From NCBI GenBank assembly GCA_047627515.1, contig JBLHTU010000041.1, positions 1-23,526 on the forward strand: a stretch of DNA of 23,526 nt, read 5' to 3'. Positions 16,273 to 23,526 of this stretch are shown here, in pieces. A program made the position numbers and the translations under genes. Under the pieces are notes generated by a model that did not search any database, had not been told where the DNA came from, and was given only the letters and a program-made list of their open reading frames with translations. Positions within the stretch are counted from its first letter, which is position 1, and every line of letters begins with the position of its first letter. The DNA comes from JAYPLE01 sp047627515. GTDB taxonomy: Bacteria; Bacteroidota; Bacteroidia; Cytophagales; Cyclobacteriaceae.

Positions 16273-16959
16273 TTAATTCACTTCAAACTTATAACCAACT
16301 CCCTTGACCGTCACTATGAAATTGTCACCAATCTTCTCGCGGACTTTTCGGATGTGGACATCGACTGTTCGCGCTAGTACATAGACATCTGTACCCCAGA
16401 TATTTTGAAGGAGCTCATCTCGGCTAAATACTTTCCCAGCATTTTGTGCAAGGAAGTGAAGTAATTCAAACTCTTTTTTAGGAAGATTGATGTTTTTTTC
16501 GTTCAATAACACGGTGTAGCTTCCCCTGTCGATCTCCAGACCCTCAATTGAAATCTTAGTAGAATTTTTCTTCTTTTTGGACTCACGTCTAAAAAGCGCG
16601 TTGATTCTACTCACCAGCGCCCGAGGTTTAATAGGCTTGGTAATGTAATCGTCAGCGCCCATATCAAAAGCAGCGACTTCAGAATACTCTTCAGATCTTG
16701 CCGTCAAGAAAATAATAAATGAATTGGCAAGTTCAGGGTTTTCGCGTAATTGCCTACAAGTCTCTACGCCGTCCTGTTTAGGCATCATGATATCCAGGAT
16801 GATCAAATCTGGTAGAAAGCTATTTGCTATGTCAACGCCCTTAATGCCATCAATTGCTGTTTTGACATCATAGCCCTCTTTCACAAGATTGTACTTAAGC
16901 AACTCCAGAATGTCGCCTTCGTCGTCTACTACAAGTATTTTTTGATTTGTCTTAGCCAT
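16273..16959 (-). CDS. OmpR/PhoB-family response regulator
   Basis: A DNA-binding regulator of 228 residues. The receiver domain (about 5-120) shows the acidic pair DD at 12-13, phosphoacceptor D56 in LIILDIMMP, T86 and K108 in DDYITKPI. The C-terminal winged helix (about 132-226) carries LPKKEFELLHFLAQNAGKVF, then RDELLQNIWG and the recognition-helix segment RTVDVHIRKVREKIG, followed by VKGVGYKFE. All conserved residues are present, so it should be active. It is transcribed ahead of the histidine kinase. A PhoB-like identity is a reasonable guess from the sequence of the winged-helix domain and the pairing. Confidence 0.93.
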   Translation of the reverse strand: MAKTNQKILVVDDEGDILELLKYNLVKEGYDVKTAIDGIKGVDIANSFLPDLIILDIMMPKQDGVETCRQLRENPELANSFIIFLTARSEEYSEVAAFDMGADDYITKPIKPRALVSRINALFRRESKKKKNSTKISIEGLEIDRGSYTVLLNEKNINLPKKEFELLHFLAQNAGKVFSRDELLQNIWGTDVYVLARTVDVHIRKVREKIGDNFIVTVKGVGYKFEVN

Positions 16960-17099
16960 GGGTCGTGATCTATGCTTGGGGAACGTTTGGTTTATTCACC
17001 TTCAAAATAGTCAAATAATAACTGTATTGAAAATCCTTACAAGTCTACTAAGAAGCAACTACAGCAAGATTAACATCACGTAAAGTTTCAGCGTTTGAC

Positions 17100-17114
17100 T
17101 TAACAATTTGTTAA
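17100..17114. repeat. Short palindrome TTAACAATTTGTTAA
   Basis: A perfect 7-bp inverted repeat with one central base, just beyond the aminopeptidase stop and 141 bases ahead of the response-regulator ATG. It lacks a T run, so it is not a normal terminator. A short AT-rich palindrome like this can occur by chance in a window of this size. Confidence 0.4.
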
Positions 17115-17116
17115 TT

Positions 17117-18154
17117 CTACAAATCCTTATACTGGCGAATCAAAGACCTGAGATCACCGTCGTGCCTTGCTAACTCTTTTTCCAACAGGGCTCTGTAAGA
17201 ATGGTACCTTTTGAAACCCATAAAGTAGGCGTTATTAGGTAAGGTCCGTCTTTTTAAGAGTGGCGCATACTGAATTTTTTCAAATTGCAACGTATCAAGT
17301 GTTTCTAAAATTTGGGAGATAAGAAGCTGCTTCTGCTCTACCTTTTCTTCATTACTCATGGTGGGACCAAAGGCAGCATAAAGCTGAGCTAGCTGATCTT
17401 TTCCTTTCAGCATATGCTCTCTAAATACATTGCTGTCTGATAAGCTGGCTTGATAGGCTTCTAACTCCGATGACTGATCGCCATAATGAAGCATGAGGAA
17501 AGAAATAGTTGCTTCTTGACCGATAAATGAAGCTAAGTTTTCATTGAAGGTAAGGCTGTCTTTGATGAAAACCGTACTGTGTGTCAGTTCATGAAAAAGG
17601 GTTTCTGCGAATTTCCCTATGGGTCGATCTAGCAAATTACTCAGTATAGGGTCATTGAACCACCCAAGTGTTGACCATGCGCTTACTGACCGTATGTTCG
17701 TATCATAACCGTCTTCTGAGAGTCGTTCTCTTTCTGATTGTGCTTTGTCTAGATCAAAAAATCCTTTGTAGCCAAAGTTCCCTAGTAGTGGAAAATGCCA
17801 TTGGTAGGCTTTTAACTCGAAGGGAGGTGACGCTGATAAATTCCAAAGTAAGGTTTTACCCGCTTGGTCGTAATAGGTAGTATATGCGTCCCCTACTGTA
17901 AGCCCCAAAGTTGTAGCATGTTCCTTGATCGCCTTGCTCAATTTTAGTTTGAGAACAATTGAGTCTGGAAGTGTCTTGTTTTCAAGTAGTTCTTCGATTG
18001 GTTGAGCTTTCCACAAAAGCGTTAGCTGCCCTTTTGCTTGCATCCAGCCGTACCTCAAAAGATCAAGGTAGATAAAGGCAAAAAAGACTAATAATAGTAG
18101 TATTAATGAGCTTACTATTCTTTTTTTAGTTGTAAATACTAATAAATTTAGCAT
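17117..18154 (-). CDS. Predicted aminopeptidase (COG4324), membrane-anchored zinc peptidase
   Basis: An uncharacterised predicted aminopeptidase family. The N-terminal hydrophobic segment at about 13-31 follows basic residues and has no cleavage site, so it is probably a membrane anchor with the catalytic part outside. The zinc motif HELTH is at 188-192, and NENLASFIGQEA with E205 supplies a likely third ligand. Upstream lies the conserved SVSAWSTLGWFNDPILSNLL region. The length of 345 residues is normal for the family. It is transcribed divergently from recA, whose start is 100 bases away. Its substrate and role are not known to me. Confidence 0.87.
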   Translation of the reverse strand: MLNLLVFTTKKRIVSSLILLLLVFFAFIYLDLLRYGWMQAKGQLTLLWKAQPIEELLENKTLPDSIVLKLKLSKAIKEHATTLGLTVGDAYTTYYDQAGKTLLWNLSASPPFELKAYQWHFPLLGNFGYKGFFDLDKAQSERERLSEDGYDTNIRSVSAWSTLGWFNDPILSNLLDRPIGKFAETLFHELTHSTVFIKDSLTFNENLASFIGQEATISFLMLHYGDQSSELEAYQASLSDSNVFREHMLKGKDQLAQLYAAFGPTMSNEEKVEQKQLLISQILETLDTLQFEKIQYAPLLKRRTLPNNAYFMGFKRYHSYRALLEKELARHDGDLRSLIRQYKDL

Positions 18155-18159
18155 ATTTG

Positions 18160-18192
18160 TTGTTTTATAATCAATATTAAGGCCTATTTTTG
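18160..18192 (+). promoter_or_regulatory. recA promoter
   Basis: TTG at 18160-18162 and TATTTTTG at 18185-18192 with a 22-base spacer fit the TTG-N17-23-TAnnTTTG pattern of Flavobacterium-type promoters. It lies in the 100-base divergent region between the aminopeptidase gene and recA and predicts a leader of about 55 bases. Confidence 0.7.
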
Positions 18193-18204
18193 TTCCTTTA
18201 TATG

Positions 18205-18219
18205 CTTAAGAGTCTTAAG
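18205..18219. repeat. Palindrome CTTAAGA-G-TCTTAAG in the recA leader
   Basis: A perfect 7-bp inverted repeat with one central base, starting 12 bases beyond the recA -7 box, thus at the start of the transcript and 36 bases ahead of the ATG. The position suits an operator. The motif does not match the LexA boxes I know of. Confidence 0.5.
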
Positions 18220-18254
18220 AAATAGCACCAAAAAATAAACTTACACCTGATCAA

Positions 18255-19277
18255 ATGGCAGAACAATCTGAAAAAATGAAAGCGCTCCAGCTAACCATAG
18301 ACAAGCTGGAAAAAACATACGGCAAAGGTACAATCATGAAGTTGAGTGACGAAAAAGTCATGGAAGTACCGACCATTTCCACAGGTTCGCTTGGATTGGA
18401 TATTGCATTGGGTGTGGGTGGCTTACCTAAAGGGCGGGTCATCGAAGTATATGGACCTGAATCATCCGGTAAAACAACCTTGGCTATGCATGCAATTGCC
18501 GAGGCACAGAAGGCAGGTGGGTTGGCTGCATTTATCGATGCGGAACATGCATTTGATAAGGGCTATGCAGAGAAATTGGGAATTGATATTGAGAACCTAC
18601 TGATCTCGCAGCCGGACAATGGAGAGCAGGCACTCGAAATCACGGAGCATTTGATCCGATCAGGAGCTGTCGATATAATTGTTATTGATTCTGTTGCAGC
18701 TCTAGTACCACGCGCAGAACTCGAAGGAGAGATGGGAGATAGTAAGATGGGACTTCAAGCTAGGCTTATGTCTCAAGCTTTAAGAAAGCTTACTGGAGCC
18801 ATTAACAAGACTGGATGCTGCTGTATCTTTATTAATCAGTTGAGGGAGAAAATAGGCGTAATGTTTGGTAATCCTGAAACAACAACTGGAGGTAATGCAC
18901 TGAAATTTTATGCATCTGTTCGCTTGGATATAAGAAGAATTGGCCAAATCAAGGAAAGCGCAGACAATATTCTTGGTAATAGGACAAGGGTTAAAGTAGT
19001 TAAAAACAAAGTAGCACCTCCTTTCAAGGTTGTAGAGTTTGATATCATGTACGGTAAAGGCATCAGCAAAGCGGGTGAAATCATTGATCTTGGTGTGGAA
19101 CTTGATATTGTAAAGAAGTCTGGTTCATGGTTTTCGTACGAGGGAAATAAATTGGGACAAGGTAGAGATGCAGTGAAAAAGCTAATAGAAGATAATCCGG
19201 AGTTGATGGACGAGCTAGAAGTAAAAATCAAAGCCAAAATCAATGGAGAGGGAGTAGCAGAAGTAGACAAAGAATAA
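18255..19277 (+). CDS. recA: Recombinase RecA
   Basis: The DNA-dependent ATPase for homologous recombination and the SOS co-protease. The 340-residue product has the Walker A motif GPESSGKT at 67-74. It also carries the family signatures IDAEHAFDKGYAEKLGID, IIVIDSVAALVPRAELEGEM and loop L2 with FGNPETTTGGNALKFYAS, then KNKVAPPFK. The C-terminal acidic tail is short. The ATG at 18255 starts MAEQSEKMKALQLTIDKLEK, the usual N-terminal helix. No Shine-Dalgarno motif precedes it. Its transcript has its own promoter and ends at a 46-bp palindromic terminator. Confidence 0.98.
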   Translation: MAEQSEKMKALQLTIDKLEKTYGKGTIMKLSDEKVMEVPTISTGSLGLDIALGVGGLPKGRVIEVYGPESSGKTTLAMHAIAEAQKAGGLAAFIDAEHAFDKGYAEKLGIDIENLLISQPDNGEQALEITEHLIRSGAVDIIVIDSVAALVPRAELEGEMGDSKMGLQARLMSQALRKLTGAINKTGCCCIFINQLREKIGVMFGNPETTTGGNALKFYASVRLDIRRIGQIKESADNILGNRTRVKVVKNKVAPPFKVVEFDIMYGKGISKAGEIIDLGVELDIVKKSGSWFSYEGNKLGQGRDAVKKLIEDNPELMDELEVKIKAKINGEGVAEVDKE

Positions 19278-19294
19278 GGCTACTGATTTGGAAT

Positions 19295-19340
19295 GACATA
19301 AAAAAGGCCGATTCTGAGAAAAATCGGCCTTTTTTATGTC
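19295..19340. terminator. Bidirectional terminator between recA and the ABC permease genes
   Basis: Two perfect 19-base arms around an 8-base loop; the GC core GGCCGATT/AATCGGCC is flanked by six A on the left and six T on the right. It serves recA on the plus strand and the permease pair on the minus strand. Confidence 0.93.
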
Positions 19341-19359
19341 TGATTATTAAGTCTTATTG

Positions 19360-20613
19360 TTACTGACTTCGAATAGCAATAACTGGATCCATCCGTGCAG
19401 CAAGTGCAGCAGGCACTATGCCTGAGACACTACCGATCAAAGCAGATACGCCCAAACCAAGCACAATGTTGTTGATGGATAGCGATAGGTCAAGGCTGCC
19501 AATACTAATAAAGGAAAGCAGAAAGACCAGGAATATGCCCAGACCTCCACCGATGATGGATAAGAAGACGGACTCAAAAAGGAATTGGAAAAGGATGAAA
19601 TAATTTTTAGCGCCAAGCGACTTTTGGATCCCGATGATATTGGTCCTTTCTCGCACCGATACAAACATGATGTTCGCGATACCAAAGCCCCCGACCAAGA
19701 TCGAGAAGCCTCCGATGACCCAGCCGGCTACAGATAGCGTATCAAAAACACTTCCTATTTGATTGAGAACTGCCTGTTGCCTTACTACTGCAAAATCACT
19801 TTTTTCCTTTGGCTTAAGACTCCTGGATTTGCGCATTAAACCTTCTATTTCATACTCTAACTTTACCAGCCCTAGGTCATCCTTGAGTCCTCTAACGGTA
19901 ATATTTGGTTCTAGTCCTCTTTGCCCTACGTAGTAGATCTGAGTAAACCCTTGGTACGGGATATATACGTTTTCGTCAAGGCTGTTGCCTCCGAACAAAC
20001 CTGCTCCCTGTTCTTCAAGTGTTCCGATTACTGTAAACTTGATGCCCTTTATTTTGATTTTTTTTCCAATGGGGCTTCGTCCGTTAAAAAGTTCTTTGAC
20101 TGGTCGGTGACCTAGGATAGCTACTTTTCGACCAGCCTTAAATTCTAGAGGTGTGAAATATCTACCTTGTAGCGTTTCGAAATCACCTTCATAGACATCT
20201 CTGTGTCCTTCAGATATGCCTAAAACGGTCACATCTGTGGAAGAATTAGAAGCAAATTTTGGAGTAGCTGATGAGACACCAAAAATAGAGATCCCGTCAA
20301 AAGCGGAAAGGTTATCACGTAAGTATTCATACTCCTTGTATGAATTCTGTGGTCTTTTAATATACTCCCACCAGGGGACGTTGGGCCCAAATTCCAAGGG
20401 AAATCTCTGCACATTGACATTGAGTGGACCTAGAAAACTAAGACTATCTCGAATGCTTTTTTCTAAGGAGTCCACCAGCGTGAAAACCGATATGATTGCG
20501 AAGATGCCGATTGTAACGCCAAGTAGCGATAGGATTGTTCTTAGAAGATTCGTTTTTAGCGCATTGGCTGAAAAGCGAAAACTTTCAAAGATTAATTTGA
20601 TGATTAATGACAC
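19360..20613 (-). CDS. MacB/FtsX-type ABC transporter permease, second of a tandem pair, GTG start
   Basis: Membrane subunit of an ABC exporter or mechanotransmitter of the MacB/FtsX class. One membrane helix lies near residues 24-48. A large periplasmic MacB-core-like domain spans about 50-290, and three helices lie at about 294-318, 335-368 and 382-405. The C-terminus has the family sequence ARMDPVIAIRSQ. The start is GTG 20613 with no nearby ATG; the paralogous upstream gene starts its corresponding MIIKL with ATG. Residues 303-351 are identical to the upstream paralogue. No ATP-binding subunit or membrane-fusion protein is in the window. Probably cotranscribed with the upstream copy, 71 bases away. 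Substrate unknown. Confidence 0.9.
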   Translation of the reverse strand: MSLIIKLIFESFRFSANALKTNLLRTILSLLGVTIGIFAIISVFTLVDSLEKSIRDSLSFLGPLNVNVQRFPLEFGPNVPWWEYIKRPQNSYKEYEYLRDNLSAFDGISIFGVSSATPKFASNSSTDVTVLGISEGHRDVYEGDFETLQGRYFTPLEFKAGRKVAILGHRPVKELFNGRSPIGKKIKIKGIKFTVIGTLEEQGAGLFGGNSLDENVYIPYQGFTQIYYVGQRGLEPNITVRGLKDDLGLVKLEYEIEGLMRKSRSLKPKEKSDFAVVRQQAVLNQIGSVFDTLSVAGWVIGGFSILVGGFGIANIMFVSVRERTNIIGIQKSLGAKNYFILFQFLFESVFLSIIGGGLGIFLVFLLSFISIGSLDLSLSINNIVLGLGVSALIGSVSGIVPAALAARMDPVIAIRSQ

Positions 20614-20684
20614 AGGTAAATTGACTAACTATTTTAGAAATGATCAACATTGCCAAGATAGTGGATCAACCGTAGTTTATCAAG

Positions 20685-21935
20685 CTATTGAGAACGGATG
20701 GCAATAACTGGATCCATGCGGGCAGCTATTGCAGCAGGGATAATACCACTCGCCATACCAATGATAGCAGATACGCCTAGTCCTAGGACCACGTTGCTCA
20801 TGGACAAGGTAAGTTCGAGAGAGCCTAGGCTGACCAGACTTAGCAGATACACCAGAAAAATTCCTATTCCACCACCGATTACAGCGAGGAATACAGACTC
20901 AAAAAGGAACTGAAAAAGAATAAAATAATTTTTCGCGCCAAGTGATTTTTGAATGCCAATGATATTGGTGCGCTCGCGTACTGATACAAACATGATATTA
21001 GCGATACCAAAGCCGCCCACAAGTATAGAAAATGATCCGATAACCCATCCCGCAAGTCCAATTACATCAAACGTCGCTCCGATGAAATTCGCAATGGCTT
21101 CTGGCCTATTCAGCGCAAAATTGTCAGTTTCTTTTGGCCGCAATCCACGTTTACGACGCATCAATCCACGTACTTCAGCTTCAAGCTCGACTAAGCCAAT
21201 GTCAGAGGAATTGCCTTTGATGCTTATGGATGGTTCCACGCCTGTTCGACCATTTCCAGTATAAAACAGTTTGGTAAATGACTTAAAGGGTAAATAAATA
21301 TTTTCATCGTTACTAGGTGCCCCTAAAAAGCTATCTCCCTCTTCCTCCAACTTGCCTATGACGTAGTATTTCAGTCCTTGTATTTTCACTTCTTTGCCAA
21401 TAGGTGTCGAATTGGGGAATAGCTCTTTGGCAGTTCTATGTCCGATCAATGCCACATTTCGGCCGGCGGCAGCCTCTTGCTCAGTAAAATATCTACCAGC
21501 TTCGATTGGCATTTCGTATACATCCTTGTGTCCGTATACTACTCCTACCAGAGAAAGATCTGTAGCACTGCTATTCTCATATTTGGCTGTAATGCGACCT
21601 CGTGAACCAATGATTGTGATTCCAGCAGCATTTTTCACATTATCTGCAAGAAATTCATATTCATCATAAGTCGGATAAGGTCTAGAAAGATATTTCCACC
21701 AAGGATAAGGTCCTCCGAGACCGTAAGGCCATTTGTCTACATTAATATTATCAGACCCTAGAAAATCGAGGCTGTCTTTGATTGATTTTTCCAAAGAGTC
21801 TACAAGTGTAAACACGGCAATTATCGCAAAAATACCGATCGTTACTCCTAGCAAAGAAAGTGTTGTTCTGAGTATGTTAGTGCGTAGAGCGTCCCAAGCA
21901 AAACGGAAGCTTTCTAATACCAGTTTGATGATCAT
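20685..21935 (-). CDS. MacB/FtsX-type ABC transporter permease, first of a tandem pair
   Basis: Paralogue of the next gene, with the same layout: one N-terminal membrane helix (about 22-46), a periplasmic domain, three C-terminal helices and the same ending ARMDPVIAIRSQ, in 416 residues. The N-terminal part is also alike (NILRTTLSLLGVTIGIFAII), while the periplasmic domain is less conserved, consistent with different binding there. The duplicated permeases may form a heterodimer. The ATPase partner must be encoded elsewhere. Its ATG lies 104 bases from that of queA, on the opposite strand; a TATCTTTG box lies 34 bases upstream. Confidence 0.92.
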   Translation of the reverse strand: MIIKLVLESFRFAWDALRTNILRTTLSLLGVTIGIFAIIAVFTLVDSLEKSIKDSLDFLGSDNINVDKWPYGLGGPYPWWKYLSRPYPTYDEYEFLADNVKNAAGITIIGSRGRITAKYENSSATDLSLVGVVYGHKDVYEMPIEAGRYFTEQEAAAGRNVALIGHRTAKELFPNSTPIGKEVKIQGLKYYVIGKLEEEGDSFLGAPSNDENIYLPFKSFTKLFYTGNGRTGVEPSISIKGNSSDIGLVELEAEVRGLMRRKRGLRPKETDNFALNRPEAIANFIGATFDVIGLAGWVIGSFSILVGGFGIANIMFVSVRERTNIIGIQKSLGAKNYFILFQFLFESVFLAVIGGGIGIFLVYLLSLVSLGSLELTLSMSNVVLGLGVSAIIGMASGIIPAAIAARMDPVIAIRSQ

Positions 21936-21964
21936 GCGCTAATGCTTTTGTGTTTAGTGACTTA

Positions 21965-21999
21965 TTTGCAAAGATAAATGAAAGTATTTGCTAATTTTG
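21965..21999 (+). promoter_or_regulatory. queA promoter
   Basis: TTTG at 21965-21968, a 23-base spacer and TAATTTTG at 21992-21999 fit the phylum consensus, with a spacer at the long end. It lies 41 bases ahead of the queA ATG. Confidence 0.6.
21969..21976 (-). promoter_or_regulatory. Possible -7 box for the permease pair
   Basis: TATCTTTG on the minus strand fits the -7 consensus and stands 34 bases ahead of the permease ATG. No TTTG or TTG is seen at the proper distance upstream, so support is partial. It directly abuts the -33 box of queA on the other strand. Confidence 0.4.
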
Positions 22000-22039
22000 C
22001 GCACTATTTGTCTAGCAGTTCAATTAATATATACCTTCA

Positions 22040-23086
22040 ATGAAATTATCAGCATTCAAGTTCGACCTTCCGGAAAGTCGTATTGCGAAATATCCAACGG
22101 AAAATCGTGATGAATCCAGATTAATGGTTATTCACAGAGATTCTGGCGAAATCGAACATAAATCCTTTAGTGACATTGTCGGGTACTTTGATGACGGAGA
22201 TTCGATGATCATTAACGACACTAAAGTTTTCCCTGCACGTTTATACGGGAACAAAGAAAAGACAGGTGCGAAAATCGAAGTTTTTTTGCTCCGTGAACTA
22301 AATCGCGAAATGCATCTTTGGGATGTATTGGTTGATCCGGCTAGAAAAATAAGAGTAGGTAACAAACTATACTTCGGTGAAGGAGAGCTAGTAGCAGAGG
22401 TCATTGATAACACTACCTCTCGCGGTCGGACGATCAGGTTCTTATTTGATAATGAGCAGCATGATTTTTATGACTTGATTGACAGCTTAGGTGAGACGCC
22501 AATTCCTAAAGAGTTGGACAGACCTGCTGAGGCATCTGACAAGGAAAGATTTCAAACCATCTATGCGAAAAATGTCGGAGCAGTTGCTGCACCTACTGCA
22601 GGACTGCACTTTACGAAGCAGATCATGAAACGCATGGAGATTATTGGTGTTGATATTCATCCCATTACACTTCACATTGGTTTAGGTACTTTTAGGCCAG
22701 TGGATGTAGAAGATCTTACCAAACACAAAATGGATAGCGAGAACTATTTTGTTGGTGAAGAAACTACCGATCGAGTCAATCGATCTCTAGATGAAAAAAA
22801 GAGAGTAATCGCTGTAGGCACCACTGTGATGCGAGCGCTTGAGTCTTCTGTTTCTGCGAATGGACGTTTGAAAGCGAATTCTGGTTGGACGGATAAATTC
22901 ATCTTCCCTCCATTCGACTTTAAGATATGTGATGCATTAGTTACAAACTTTCATCTCCCAGAATCAACACTTTTGATGATGGCGTCTGCTTTTGGGGGAT
23001 ACGAGCTGATCCAAGAGGCATATCAGATTGCAATCAAAGAAAAGTACAGATTCTTTACGTATGGCGACGCGATGCTGATTATCTAA
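22040..23086 (+). CDS. queA: S-adenosylmethionine:tRNA ribosyltransferase-isomerase
   Basis: The penultimate step of queuosine synthesis: it moves the ribosyl group of S-adenosylmethionine to 7-aminomethyl-7-deazaguanine in tRNA, giving epoxyqueuosine. The 348-residue length is normal. N-terminal motifs are FDLPESRIAKYPTENRDESR, then GDSMIINDTKVFPARLYG. Middle and C-terminal blocks are KNVGAVAAPTAGLHFT, LHIGLGTFRPV and TNFHLPESTLLMMASAFGG, all family signatures. The ATG at 22040 gives the conserved MKLSAFKFDLP. It is followed 9 bases after the stop by ispD. No Shine-Dalgarno motif precedes it. Confidence 0.97.
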   Translation: MKLSAFKFDLPESRIAKYPTENRDESRLMVIHRDSGEIEHKSFSDIVGYFDDGDSMIINDTKVFPARLYGNKEKTGAKIEVFLLRELNREMHLWDVLVDPARKIRVGNKLYFGEGELVAEVIDNTTSRGRTIRFLFDNEQHDFYDLIDSLGETPIPKELDRPAEASDKERFQTIYAKNVGAVAAPTAGLHFTKQIMKRMEIIGVDIHPITLHIGLGTFRPVDVEDLTKHKMDSENYFVGEETTDRVNRSLDEKKRVIAVGTTVMRALESSVSANGRLKANSGWTDKFIFPPFDFKICDALVTNFHLPESTLLMMASAFGGYELIQEAYQIAIKEKYRFFTYGDAMLII

Positions 23087-23095
23087 CAGAAAATA

Positions 23096-23526
23096 TTGAA
23101 AAAGCATCTCATTCTTGTGGCAGGTGGAACGGGTACTCGCATGTCGAGTACGCTCCCAAAGCAATTCATTGAGATAGGAGGCACGCCTGTGATTGTGCAT
23201 ACGATCAAAGCATTTTTGGCCTTTGATGCAGAGATAATGATCACAGTAGTGCTACCAGAAGCGTATTTCGATACTTGGCATACCATTGCTTCACATCACC
23301 CTTACATAGGTAAAGTACAGTTAGTAGCAGGAGGTGCTACGCGATTTCAATCCGTTAAGAACGGATTACAAACTGTATCTGAAGATATTGGTTTAGTCGC
23401 CGTTCATGACGCCGTCCGTCCTGCTATTCATCCACAGATTATTCACGAGGCATTTGCTAGTGCTGAAAATAACAAAGCAGCTATTGTTTGCGTCGCACTC
23501 AAAGATAGCATTCGCAAGATTCAGGG
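23096..23526 (+). CDS. ispD: 2-C-methyl-D-erythritol 4-phosphate cytidylyltransferase, 3'-truncated by the window edge
   Basis: The third enzyme of the MEP isoprenoid pathway: CTP plus 2-C-methyl-D-erythritol 4-phosphate gives the CDP derivative. The N-terminal 143 codons are in the window. They contain LVAGGTGTRMSSTLPKQF (R15 and K22, the CTP-binding loop), then LVAGGATRFQSVKNGLQTV and VHDAVRP at 103-109, all signature blocks. The start is most likely TTG 23096, since there is no ATG before the ATG inside the first motif and the queA stop is in the same frame four codons upstream. The remaining roughly 80 residues lie beyond the window. Cotranscription with queA is likely, since 9 bases separate them. 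Confidence 0.93.
   Translation, partial: MKKHLILVAGGTGTRMSSTLPKQFIEIGGTPVIVHTIKAFLAFDAEIMITVVLPEAYFDTWHTIASHHPYIGKVQLVAGGATRFQSVKNGLQTVSEDIGLVAVHDAVRPAIHPQIIHEAFASAENNKAAIVCVALKDSIRKIQ

Noticed and set aside
17100..17114. TTAACAATTTGTTAA as a terminator of the aminopeptidase gene or a Pho box
   Set aside because: No T run follows, and it does not match the direct-repeat form of known Pho boxes; chance is likely. Kept only as a low-confidence repeat.
20216..20707. Open frame of 163 codons on the plus strand across the permease gap
   Set aside because: Antisense to the permease N-terminal coding region; encodes no recognisable domain.

Overview
The window looks like chromosomal DNA of a Bacteroidota member, most likely from the Cytophagales side; I am confident of the phylum and tentative about the order. 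Three things point there. Several gene starts are preceded by TTTG/TTG...TAnnTTTG promoters. Most genes lack a Shine-Dalgarno sequence. The gene orders pheT-small coiled-coil gene-zapA-rny and rplM-rpsI-rpsB-tsf are typical of the phylum. Base composition is moderately AT-rich and even. I see no insertion sequence, phage gene, CRISPR array, tRNA or rRNA.

Layout, left to right. 1-1536 (+) is the C-terminal two thirds of a monomeric NADP isocitrate dehydrogenase, closed by a strong hairpin terminator. 1897-4195 (+) is a two-gene unit: a GMC flavoprotein oxidoreductase and a Tat-signal lipoprotein of the gluconate 2-dehydrogenase subunit 3 family. A 36-bp palindromic terminator separates it from the convergent block 4308-10633 (-). 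Read in its own direction, that block is rpsT, radC, a DUF1684 lipoprotein-like or membrane-anchored protein, pheT, a 99-residue coiled-coil protein, zapA and rny. At 10751-11752 (+) lies a secreted zinc phospholipase C/nuclease-like enzyme. It converges on 11816-14370 (-), the ribosomal operon rplM-rpsI-rpsB-tsf, which has a consensus promoter and a strong hairpin between rpsB and tsf. Further on the minus strand are an RluA-type pseudouridine synthase, a PhoR-like histidine kinase, its OmpR/PhoB-type response regulator, and a membrane-anchored COG4324 predicted aminopeptidase. recA (18255-19277, +) shares a 46-bp bidirectional terminator with two tandem paralogous MacB/FtsX-type ABC permeases (-). 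The window ends with queA and the 5' part of ispD (+).

Most of this is core housekeeping: translation, RNA decay and modification, division, recombination, phosphate-type signalling and isoprenoid synthesis. The less ordinary parts are the GMC/Tat-partner oxidoreductase, the coiled-coil gene ahead of zapA, the phospholipase-like enzyme with a possible propeptide, the twin permeases without an ATPase, and a few regulatory structures (rpsB-tsf hairpin, recA leader palindrome, TTG-started rplM). I found no clear multi-gene system that I would call undescribed; the findings are specific, checkable observations.
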